DNA of 12,789 nt from CAZALT01 sp964485515 (lineage in GTDB: Bacteria > Actinomycetota > Acidimicrobiia > Acidimicrobiales > Acidimicrobilacustridaceae), in NCBI GenBank assembly GCA_964485515.1, contig CAZALT010000098.1:1-12789 (forward strand). The letters are read 5' to 3'. The notes beneath the pieces are model-generated. The model saw only the letters and a list, made by a program, of their open reading frames with translations, did not search any database and was not told the origin of the DNA. Position numbers and translations under genes: made by a program. Shown one piece after another: positions 1-5,209 of the stretch. Position 1 is the stretch's first letter. Every line of letters begins with the position of its first letter.

Positions 1-472
1 CGGTCGTGTCGACGAGGACCGTCGAACCACCGGGGCCGCCGGGGCCGCCGGGGCCACCGGGGCCGCCGGGGCCGCCGACCTCGACCAGGAGGCGGCGCGC
101 CGTCGGACGGCAGTCGACGCGGTGGTACGGGTTCGGCGGGTAGTGGACGAGCAGGCGTCCTTCCTCGTACCAGGCATCGACCGCGTCCCACGCAACGGTC
201 ACGTAGCCCGGTGCCTCGACGACGGGCTTGGTGGCCTCGGCCAACGCCGGGGGAAGCCCCACGACGTCGTCGATGAGGAACGCGTAGCTGAGCGCGTGGC
301 CCGCCCGGTGCACCATGAGCGCCAGCTCGGTGTCGATCACCACGTCGTCGCCGACGAGCGCCTGGACCCGGCGGGGATGCGGCTCGATGAACACGCTGTC
401 GGGAGCGATCGGGGGCACGAAGCGACCGAGCGGATCGTTGCTGAGCGGCCCGCGGCCGGCGCTGAGCGTCAC
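1..472 (-). CDS. DUF427 domain protein (3' end beyond window)
   Basis: About 157 codons are visible, reading leftwards off the window edge. The GTG start (472-470) overlaps the TGA of the upstream thioesterase-like gene by 4 nt (GTGA), so the two are almost certainly translationally coupled. The protein has the features of two-domain DUF427 proteins: an N-terminal stretch with FIEPHPRRVQALVGDD near residues 28-43, then WYEEGRLLVHYPPNPYHRVD and LLVEV, typical of the second domain's beta-rich core. Biochemical function in the family is not settled, and members often sit beside lipid or CoA genes in actinomycetes. Oddity: after VEV, where relatives have a short turn leading to VLVD, this protein has five Gly-Gly-Pro units encoded by a 9-bp tandem repeat. 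Family assignment is confident from motifs. The C-terminus is not in the window. Confidence 0.8.
   Translation of the reverse strand, partial: MTLSAGRGPLSNDPLGRFVPPIAPDSVFIEPHPRRVQALVGDDVVIDTELALMVHRAGHALSYAFLIDDVVGLPPALAEATKPVVEAPGYVTVAWDAVDAWYEEGRLLVHYPPNPYHRVDCRPTARRLLVEVGGPGGPGGPGGPGGPGGSTVLVDTT
30..74. repeat. 9-bp tandem repeat x5 encoding Gly-Gly-Pro
   Basis: Five head-to-tail copies of CCGGGGCCG lie at 30-38, 39-47, 48-56, 57-65 and 66-74, with a single mismatch (A at 56). They are in frame with the minus-strand DUF427 gene and encode GGP units. Because the unit is a multiple of three, copy-number change would keep the frame. A microsatellite of this kind is also a common place for assembly error in GC-rich DNA. 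Confidence 0.9.
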
Positions 473-1668
473 AACGTGGTCCGCTCGTCGACGACCTGAT
501 CGGGGTTGGCGAAGGCCCGGACCATGCAGTCGGTCGTGAACGACGCGAGCGGTGCACCGGCCTCGGTGAGCACCCGACAGCTCGAGTGCGTCATGCCGTC
601 GCCCGCGAACGTGGAGCGGTGGTGGTAGTGCATCCACCGGTCGGCGCGGATGTCGGCGTGGATCGACATCGAGATGGCGTTGACCGCGGTCGACAGCGTG
701 CGGTGGGCCTGCCACTGGCCGATGCCGGCATGCGGGCGCATCGCCGCGGCGATCGACATGTGGCCCATGAACTGCGTGAGCAGCGCGGCGTGGAGGGCCT
801 GGTCTTCGGGGACCTCGCGGAAGCGGACCCACGCCGAGAGCTCGGGTGGACCGACGGGGGCGTCGGGATCGCCCGTGTAGGCGTCGTCGACCATGCGCAG
901 GTCGCGGCCCGTGACCGACATGTCGTAGGGGACGGCGCCGTACGGCCCGACGACGTCGGGCGGGGGGTCGGCGTGCTCGATCACGGCGGCAGCCATGACG
1001 TCGAGCTGCACGGTGCCGGCCGCGCAGATGCGTCCGTCCTGCACGGCGCGCGCTCCGAACGACGAGAAGGTGCGACCCGCGGCGATCTCGTCGAGCTCGA
1101 TCGACAACGGCCGGCGCGGATCGGCGGCTCGGGGGAAGACCATCGACGCGGAGACGACCCTGCGGTCTGGTGCTTGTCGGGTCGCGGCGACCAGGGCCTG
1201 GGCCAGCATCTGGCTGCCCTCGACCACGGGTCGCTTCCAGTCGTCTCGGGCTTCGCTGACGTAGCGGATGATGCCGTCGTCGTCTCGGACCTCGGGCTGC
1301 ATGTCGAGCACGGCGATCAGGTCGGCCGCGTCGCCCCAGACGGGGAACGCCTTGATGGTCGTGTCGGGGTGCTCGTCGATCGACGGGTCGGCCGGATCGA
1401 CCAGGTCGATGGGGCCGTCGACCAGGACGAGCTCGACCTGGTCGCCGTCGAAGGCGACGAAGTCGGACAGCGGTCCCTCGCCGGGCCACCAGGCCTTGTC
1501 GTCGAGCGAGCCGAGCACTTCGGCGTCGACATCGACGCGGGGGAACCACAACACCGGTTCCTCGCCGGGCCGGTCCTCTCGGACCGCCGCGGTGGATCGA
1601 GCCACGCGCCGCCCGGCGGCGGTGGCCTGGGCGGGGTAGGGCACGGGTTCGCGTCGGGGCGTCGCCAT
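469..1668 (-). CDS. TesB-like acyl-CoA thioesterase / double-hotdog protein
   Basis: 399 aa from ATG 1668-1666. The reading frame is open far upstream, but that part is antisense to the kinase gene and reads as low-complexity Arg/Asp-rich sequence, so I take the ATG. No clear Shine-Dalgarno is visible. The first hotdog is near residues 145-225 (WKRPVVEGSQMLAQAL, then RRVVSASMVFPR, then GRTFSSFGARAVQDGR). The second is near 275-385 (ALHAALLTQFMGHMSIAAAM, then DRWMHYHHRSTFAGDGMTHS, then GAPLASFTTDCMVR). TesB-type enzymes hydrolyse acyl-CoA to free acid and CoA in the cytoplasm. It is longer than the usual ~290 aa because of an N-terminal ~105-residue extension. Its FPRVDVDAEVLG (42-53) is reminiscent of a DUF427 strand, which is a weak impression. 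By eye, the TesB catalytic Asp position is Gly302 and the Gln position Thr379, so catalysis may differ or be absent. It lies upstream of and overlaps the DUF427 gene. Confidence 0.82.
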   Translation of the reverse strand: MATPRREPVPYPAQATAAGRRVARSTAAVREDRPGEEPVLWFPRVDVDAEVLGSLDDKAWWPGEGPLSDFVAFDGDQVELVLVDGPIDLVDPADPSIDEHPDTTIKAFPVWGDAADLIAVLDMQPEVRDDDGIIRYVSEARDDWKRPVVEGSQMLAQALVAATRQAPDRRVVSASMVFPRAADPRRPLSIELDEIAAGRTFSSFGARAVQDGRICAAGTVQLDVMAAAVIEHADPPPDVVGPYGAVPYDMSVTGRDLRMVDDAYTGDPDAPVGPPELSAWVRFREVPEDQALHAALLTQFMGHMSIAAAMRPHAGIGQWQAHRTLSTAVNAISMSIHADIRADRWMHYHHRSTFAGDGMTHSSCRVLTEAGAPLASFTTDCMVRAFANPDQVVDERTTL

Positions 1669-1707
1669 CGCGGTCAGGGTATCGGTTGCCCTGCGCGCCG
1701 TTCGATC

Positions 1708-1723
1708 CTGACGTCGACGTCGA
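1708..1723. promoter_or_regulatory. Degenerate copy of the TTGAC-N6-GTCAA operator
   Basis: CTGAC-GTCGAC-GTCGA lies in the 141-bp divergent gap between the thioesterase-like gene (start 1668) and the kinase (start 1810). It matches the better sites at 2988 and 4992 in the TGAC..GTC core. The flanking GATCCTGACGTC (1704-1715) matches AATCTTGACGTC (2984-2995) at 10 of 12 positions. Only one half-site is good, and GTCGAC-rich sequence is common in this genome, so chance is a real alternative. Confidence 0.4.
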
Positions 1724-1809
1724 TCTGGAGGCCGACCGCTACGGTGGCGACGACGCAGGGCGGGCCGTTGCTCCGCCCCGTGCCGGCCATCGGGTTGAGG
1801 AGACACACC

Positions 1810-2949
1810 ATGTTCAAGTCGGTAGCCCTCGTCGGCAAGGAGCTCGTCCGCGTCGGTTCGGATCGTGTGCGCCCCGGCGGGTCGACCTTGCCCGACCGCG
1901 GGCAGGGGCTCACCCCGGAGTTCATCGAGGTGGCCACGGGCCAGGCGCCCGGCACGGTCCGTTCCGTGCGGGTGCTCGACGAGAACCACGGTACGGCGGG
2001 GCGGGTCCGCATCGCCGTGGATGCTCCCGGTGGCGAGCTGCCCGAGACGTTGTTCGTCAAGGTCTCGCCGCGCAACACGACGCAGCGCCTCATGATGAAC
2101 CTGTTCGACCTGGGCGAGCGCGAGGCCCTCTTCTACCGGACGATCGCGCCGGAGGCGCCGCTGCGGATCCCGCGCTGCTACGCCGTGCAGATCGATCGGG
2201 GGAGGGGGCGCAACGTCATCATCCTGGAGGATCTGGCCGCGGCGAACTTCCGCGACATCCGTCATCCGGCGTCGGCCGAGGAAGCGGGTGCCGTCGTCGA
2301 GGCACTGGCCGACCTCCACGCCGCTTACTGGCAGTCGCCTCGACTCGACGGAGACCTGTCGGTCCTGCAGGCCCGAGATCCAGCAGCCGAGAAGCTCGGC
2401 AATCTGTTCGTCGGCAAAGTTCTGGGAAACCTCAAGGGCCACAACGCGGAGCTGATCCCTGAGGATCTCGGGCAGAAGGGGCGCATCGCCTTCGAGCGTC
2501 GTGGCGAGATCGATGCGCTGTGGGCCCGTGGCGAGCGCACCGTCTGCCATGGTGACACGCACTTCGGCAACCTGTTCTTCGAAGGCGACCGCCCCGGGTT
2601 CCTCGACTGGCAGGCCGTGATGGTCGGCCCGCCGCTGCGCGACATCAGCTACTTCCTCATCGCCTCGACCGACAGCGAGGTGCTCGCGGTGAACGAGCGC
2701 GATCTCGTCGCTCGCTACGTCGCCCGGCTGTCCGAGCGCGGCATCGAGCTCGACGGTGAGGACGCGTGGAACCTGTACCGGGCGACGGCGGTCGAGATCT
2801 ACGTCGCCGCGGTCGTCACCGCCGGAACGTCGGATCGCATGCAGCCGCCGGAGATCTCGCGGGTCGGGGTGCAGCGGGTCGTGGCGGCAACCCAGCGTCT
2901 GGAGACCTTCGATGTGCTCGAGGCCATGCTCGACGCCACTCCGATCTGA
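1810..2949 (+). CDS. APH/EcKinase-family phosphotransferase
   Basis: 379 aa. The ATG is preceded by GAGGAGA (1797-1803) at 6-nt spacing, which decides the start over a long open frame upstream. The fold is that of the aminoglycoside phosphotransferase/choline-kinase superfamily: ATP-site Lys84 in LFVKVSPRN, a hinge near VIILEDLAAANF, the catalytic loop CHGDTHFGNLFF (His247, Asp249, Asn254) and the metal-binding FLDWQ (Asp266, with Gln268 as in EcKinase-type members). These enzymes transfer phosphate from ATP to a hydroxyl on a small molecule. In actinobacterial catabolic loci the name aminoglycoside phosphotransferase is usually misleading. Beside acyl-CoA dehydrogenase genes, an attractive role is phosphorylation of a hydroxyacyl-CoA, as in ACAD10/ACAD11 or LvaA systems, but the substrate is not shown here. 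The 5' leader holds a GGGCGG/CCGCCC inverted repeat (1758-1778). Confidence 0.85.
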   Translation: MFKSVALVGKELVRVGSDRVRPGGSTLPDRGQGLTPEFIEVATGQAPGTVRSVRVLDENHGTAGRVRIAVDAPGGELPETLFVKVSPRNTTQRLMMNLFDLGEREALFYRTIAPEAPLRIPRCYAVQIDRGRGRNVIILEDLAAANFRDIRHPASAEEAGAVVEALADLHAAYWQSPRLDGDLSVLQARDPAAEKLGNLFVGKVLGNLKGHNAELIPEDLGQKGRIAFERRGEIDALWARGERTVCHGDTHFGNLFFEGDRPGFLDWQAVMVGPPLRDISYFLIASTDSEVLAVNERDLVARYVARLSERGIELDGEDAWNLYRATAVEIYVAAVVTAGTSDRMQPPEISRVGVQRVVAATQRLETFDVLEAMLDATPI

Positions 2950-2967
2950 CCGCAGATCTGACGGCAG
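2943..2967. repeat. 12-bp tandem repeat across the kinase stop codon
   Basis: GATCTGACCGCA (2943-2954) is followed directly by GATCTGACGGCA (2955-2966). The first copy carries the kinase TGA (2947-2949). The unit is 12 bp, so the second TGA (2959-2961) is in the same frame and would act as a backup stop. The second copy also supplies part of the candidate -35 element of the next promoter. Confidence 0.7.
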
Positions 2968-2986
2968 CCCCAGTCTTCGTTCTAAT
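2958..2986 (+). promoter_or_regulatory. Candidate sigma-70-type promoter of the LLM oxidoreductase
   Basis: The -35 element CTGACG (2958-2963, 4 of 6 to consensus) is followed after a 17-nt spacer by the -10 element TCTAAT (2981-2986, 5 of 6). The predicted transcription start near 2993 lies inside the palindromic operator at 2988-3003. Support comes from spacing and from the same geometry at the promoter of the 5202 operon. Confidence 0.45.
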
Positions 2987-2987
2987 C

Positions 2988-3003
2988 TTGACGTCAATGT
3001 CAG
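2988..3003. promoter_or_regulatory. Candidate TetR operator, TTGAC-N6-GTCAG
   Basis: TTGAC-GTCAAT-GTCAG is a near-perfect inverted repeat lying just downstream of the -10 box and about 85 nt before the LLM oxidoreductase start. It shares architecture with the perfect site at 4992-5007. A bound repressor here would block initiation. The TetR protein encoded at 4189 is the obvious candidate, by proximity only. Confidence 0.6.
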
Positions 3004-3087
3004 AACCGGCCTGACGGAATTGCGGCTGGATCTGTCCCGGACTCGGCCGCAGTCCTGATCCCGATCGCAACCAGCAAGAGGTCAGCC

Positions 3088-4098
3088 ATGGAACTCGGAT
3101 TCAGCACGATCGGCTACGGGGTCGACCCCGACGACCTCAAAGCGCTGGGCCGGCGCCTCGAAGCATCGGGCTACGACTCGGTGTGGACCGCCGAAGCCTG
3201 GGGTTCCGATGCCGTCACGCCGCTTGCCTTCCTCGCCGCCACGACCACGAACCTCAAGCTCGGCACCGCCATCGCCCAGGTGTGGGGCCGCACCGCCGGG
3301 ACCACCGCCATGACCGCGCTCACCCTGCAGCAGCTGTCGAAGGGCCGCCTCCAGCTCGGGCTCGGGGTCTCCGGGCCCCAGGTCGTCGAAGGCTGGCACG
3401 GCGTCGCGTACCGTCGCCCGCTGGCGTTCACCCGCGACTACATCGCCATCCTCCGCCAGGCTCTGGCCGCCGACCAGAAGGTGGCCTACGAGGGTTCCGA
3501 GCTGACCGTGCCCTACGCCGGCGACGACGCCACCGGCCAGGGCCGGGCGTTGCGCTCGGGCCAACCGGGCGCGCCCGACACGCCCATCTACCTCGCCGCC
3601 CTCGGCCCGAAGAACACCGCGCTCGCCGTCGAGGTCGCCGACGGGATCCTGCCGTACCTGTGGAGCCCGGTGAATTGGAAGCACGCCTGGGGCGACTCCC
3701 TCGCTGCAGCCAAGCCCGGCTTCCGGGTGGCGCCCACCGTCGTCGCTGCGCTGGGCGACGACCTCGCGGCCTGCCGCGATCAGGTGCGCCCCCGCATCGG
3801 GTTCCACATCGGGGGCATGGGATCGAAGAAGACCAACTTCTACAAGTCGCTCGTCGAGCGGTACGGCTACGAGGAAGAGGCCCAGAAGATCCAGGACCTG
3901 TTCCTCGGAGGCGACCGGGCCGGCGCCATCGCGGCCACGAGCGATCAGCTGGTCGATGAGCTTGCGCTGGTCGGGCCGAAGGAGCACATCGCCGACCAGC
4001 TCGCCGCATGGCGCGAGGGCCCGATCACGACGGTGATCGTCGAACCGACGAGCGCCGACGCCGTCGAGCCCATCGCCGAGATCTGGGCTTCGCTCTGA
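3088..4098 (+). CDS. F420-type LLM class oxidoreductase (Rv3520c-like)
   Basis: 336 aa. The ATG is preceded by AAGAGG (3076-3081) at 6-nt spacing. It is a full-length luciferase-like TIM-barrel protein. Diagnostic stretches are SVWTAEAWGSDAVTPLAF near residues 31-48, QQLSKGRLQLGLGVSGPQVV near 80-99, ALGPKNTALAVEVADGILP near 172-190 and FHIGGMGSKKTNF near 241-253. These closely follow, from memory, the mycobacterial Rv3520c group of coenzyme F420-dependent oxidoreductases, a gene of the sterol-catabolism region. The expected chemistry is hydride transfer between reduced F420 and an alcohol, ketone or activated alkene; the actual substrate is unknown. It follows the kinase by 138 bp with its own promoter/operator and precedes the TetR gene by 90 bp. 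Dependence on F420 rather than FMN is family inference. Confidence 0.88.
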   Translation: MELGFSTIGYGVDPDDLKALGRRLEASGYDSVWTAEAWGSDAVTPLAFLAATTTNLKLGTAIAQVWGRTAGTTAMTALTLQQLSKGRLQLGLGVSGPQVVEGWHGVAYRRPLAFTRDYIAILRQALAADQKVAYEGSELTVPYAGDDATGQGRALRSGQPGAPDTPIYLAALGPKNTALAVEVADGILPYLWSPVNWKHAWGDSLAAAKPGFRVAPTVVAALGDDLAACRDQVRPRIGFHIGGMGSKKTNFYKSLVERYGYEEEAQKIQDLFLGGDRAGAIAATSDQLVDELALVGPKEHIADQLAAWREGPITTVIVEPTSADAVEPIAEIWASL

Positions 4099-4135
4099 TC
4101 ACGACCGGTCGGGTGCTCCAGGTGCCCGATCGTGA
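4099..4135 (+). terminator. Hairpin after the LLM gene, possible terminator
   Basis: TCACGA (4099-4104) pairs with TCGTGA (4130-4135). Inside, TCGGGTGC (4109-4116) can pair with GTGCCCGA (4122-4129) with two G-U pairs, giving a strong stacked hairpin immediately after the LLM stop. No U-run follows, so Rho-independent termination is uncertain. It could equally be an operator-like inverted repeat upstream of the TetR gene. Confidence 0.4.
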
Positions 4136-4188
4136 ATGCCCCGCCCCGTAGTCTGAACCAGAGTTGCACGAGGAGATCACGAGCTCGG

Positions 4189-4884
4189 ATGCCCAAGACC
4201 CAAGCCGGCAAACCTGATTCAGGCACGACCGAGCCGGAACCATCGACCGCCGGGCCACGCTCGCGCAAGGGGGCAGAGACGCGAGCTCGTCTGCTCGAAG
4301 CCGCCAAGGAGGTCTTCGAGACGACGGGGTTCCTCGACGCTCGCATCTCCGACATCGCCAAGCAGGCCGGGTTGTCGCACGGATCCTTCTACCACTACTT
4401 CGATTCGAAGGAGCAGGTGTTCCGCGAGGTCGCCGAGGCCCAGGAAGAAGCGCTCACCGCTCCGGTCCCGACCAGCCCGACAGGAGATCCGGCCTCGCCC
4501 GCTGGGGACCCGGCCGAGCTGTCGGAGTTCGGGCGGTTGCTGCGCGCCAACCGCCTGTACCTCGAGCGCTACCGCGACAACGGCCGCATCATGGGCGTGA
4601 TCGAAGAGGTGTCGCGCTACGACCCGCACGTGAGCGAGGCGCGCATGAAGCGCCAGAAGCACTTCGCCGACCGCGCCGAGCGCTCCATCCGTCGATCCCA
4701 GGCCGCGGGCACCGCCGACCAGACCCTCGATCCCGAGATCGCCGCCGTCGCCCTCGGTTCCATGGTCGCCCGCTTCGCCGAGCTGTGGCTCATCGAGCAC
4801 TGGGCCGACTACGACCTCGACACCGCGGCCGAGCAGCTCACGCACCTGTGGGCCAACGCCATAGGCATGCCCGTCGACGACTGA
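4189..4884 (+). CDS. TetR/AcrR family transcriptional regulator
   Basis: 231 aa from the ATG at 4189. AGGAG (4171-4175) lies 13 nt upstream, a long spacing. An in-frame GTG at 4132 would add 19 residues but falls inside the hairpin and gives no TetR-like sequence. The N-terminal domain is typical: KGAETRARLLEAAKEVFETT (27-46), then a helix-turn-helix at about 53-72 (ISDIAKQAGLSHGSFYHYF) and the FDSKEQVF tail. The C-terminal ligand/dimer domain (about 110-231) is not one I can assign to a ligand class. A Pro/Ser/Thr-rich linker (91-108, TAPVPTSPTGDPASPAGDP) separates the two and is unusually long. It sits between two genes or operons that carry the same TTGAC-N6-GTCAA palindrome, so it is probably their repressor, released by a pathway CoA ester or acid. 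No copy of the site lies directly in front of this gene. Confidence 0.92.
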   Translation: MPKTQAGKPDSGTTEPEPSTAGPRSRKGAETRARLLEAAKEVFETTGFLDARISDIAKQAGLSHGSFYHYFDSKEQVFREVAEAQEEALTAPVPTSPTGDPASPAGDPAELSEFGRLLRANRLYLERYRDNGRIMGVIEEVSRYDPHVSEARMKRQKHFADRAERSIRRSQAAGTADQTLDPEIAAVALGSMVARFAELWLIEHWADYDLDTAAEQLTHLWANAIGMPVDD

Positions 4885-4905
4885 CCGTCGACGACTGACC
4901 GTCGA
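4871..4905. repeat. 14-bp tandem repeat across the TetR stop codon
   Basis: CCGTCGACGACTGA occurs at 4871-4884, where it ends with the TetR TGA, and again exactly at 4885-4898. A third partial copy CCGTCGA is at 4899-4905. The unit is not a multiple of three, so the second TGA is out of frame. It looks like a recent slippage duplication in the 3' end of the gene. Confidence 0.85.
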
Positions 4906-4955
4906 TCCAGGGCGCGTGCGGTGTCCGGACCACCGACGGGCCCACGAGGGGCCGG

Positions 4956-4984
4956 TTGACGGCGCGTGGCAGCGTCGACAGAAT
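4956..4984 (+). promoter_or_regulatory. Candidate sigma-70-type promoter of the ACAD-ligase operon
   Basis: The -35 element TTGACG (4956-4961, 5 of 6 to consensus) is followed after 17 nt by CAGAAT (4979-4984, 4 of 6). An alternative -10 is GAATAT (4987-4992). The predicted start near 4991 abuts the perfect palindrome at 4992-5007, the same layout as in front of the LLM gene. If the flanking gap is an artefact, the leader to the GTG start is about 55 nt. Confidence 0.45.
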
Positions 4985-4991
4985 CTGAATA

Positions 4992-5007
4992 TTGACGCCG
5001 GAGTCAA
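4992..5007. promoter_or_regulatory. Perfect TetR-type operator TTGAC-N6-GTCAA
   Basis: TTGAC-GCCGGA-GTCAA has two exact 5-bp inverted half-sites. It overlaps or directly follows the predicted transcription start of the four-gene operon beginning at 5202. Related sites are at 2988-3003 and, weaker, 1708-1723. The local TetR protein is the likely binder. I do not recognise the motif as KstR (TNNAACNNGTTNNA) or KstR2 operators. Confidence 0.65.
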
Positions 5008-5209
5008 CTTTTGCGATCGAGTGATCGCCTCGAGCGAGAGCAGCCTGTGAACGTNNNNNNNNNNNNNNNNNNNNNNNNNNNNNNNNNNNNNNNNNNNNNN
5101 NNNNNNNNNNNNNNNNNNNNNNNNNNNNNNNNNNNNNNNNNNNNNNNNNNNNNNGGAGTCAACTTTTGCGATCGAGTGATCGCCTCGAGCGAGAGCAGCC
5201 TGTGAACGT
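5000..5209. repeat. Exact 55-bp duplication flanking a 100-N gap (assembly join)
   Basis: Positions 5000-5054 and 5155-5209 are identical over all 55 bases, separated by exactly 100 N (5055-5154). A 55-base overlap at both contig ends is what an assembly graph built with k=55 leaves when a scaffolder joins contigs without merging them. The true sequence is then probably continuous, with 5055-5209 removed. The 317-bp stretch between the TetR and dehydrogenase genes therefore holds only the promoter, the two palindromes and the leader. Confidence 0.92.
5013..5028. promoter_or_regulatory. Second palindrome GCGATC-N4-GATCGC
   Basis: GCGATC-GAGT-GATCGC is a perfect 6-bp inverted repeat 5 nt downstream of the TTGAC palindrome. 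Its centre is 21 bp from that palindrome's centre, about two helical turns, so two bound dimers would lie on the same face of the DNA. In RNA it would form a 6-bp hairpin with a GAGU loop in the leader. It is duplicated on the far side of the N gap (5168-5183) as part of the artefact. Confidence 0.5.

Noticed and set aside
30..74. CRISPR-like array
   Set aside because: The unit is 9 bp with no spacers and lies in frame in a coding gene.
586..1809. Plus-strand open frame leading into the kinase
   Set aside because: It is antisense to the TesB-like gene and composed of shadow sequence. A good ribosome binding site and ATG at 1810 set the real start.
1669..2997. Upstream continuation of the minus-strand open frame ahead of the thioesterase-like gene
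   Set aside because: It is antisense to the clearly conserved kinase gene and reads as Arg/Asp-rich low-complexity sequence with no family motif. High GC keeps the frame open.
5166..5201. TTG 5166 as the start of the short dehydrogenase
   Set aside because: It would place the leader hairpin and the ribosome binding site inside the protein. GTG 5202 has GAGAG at proper spacing and gives a normal N-terminus.
5000..5209. The 55-bp direct repeat as a target-site duplication or mobile-element remnant
   Set aside because: The exact match to a k=55 overlap, the round 100-N spacer and the absence of transposase or terminal repeats make an assembly join far more likely.
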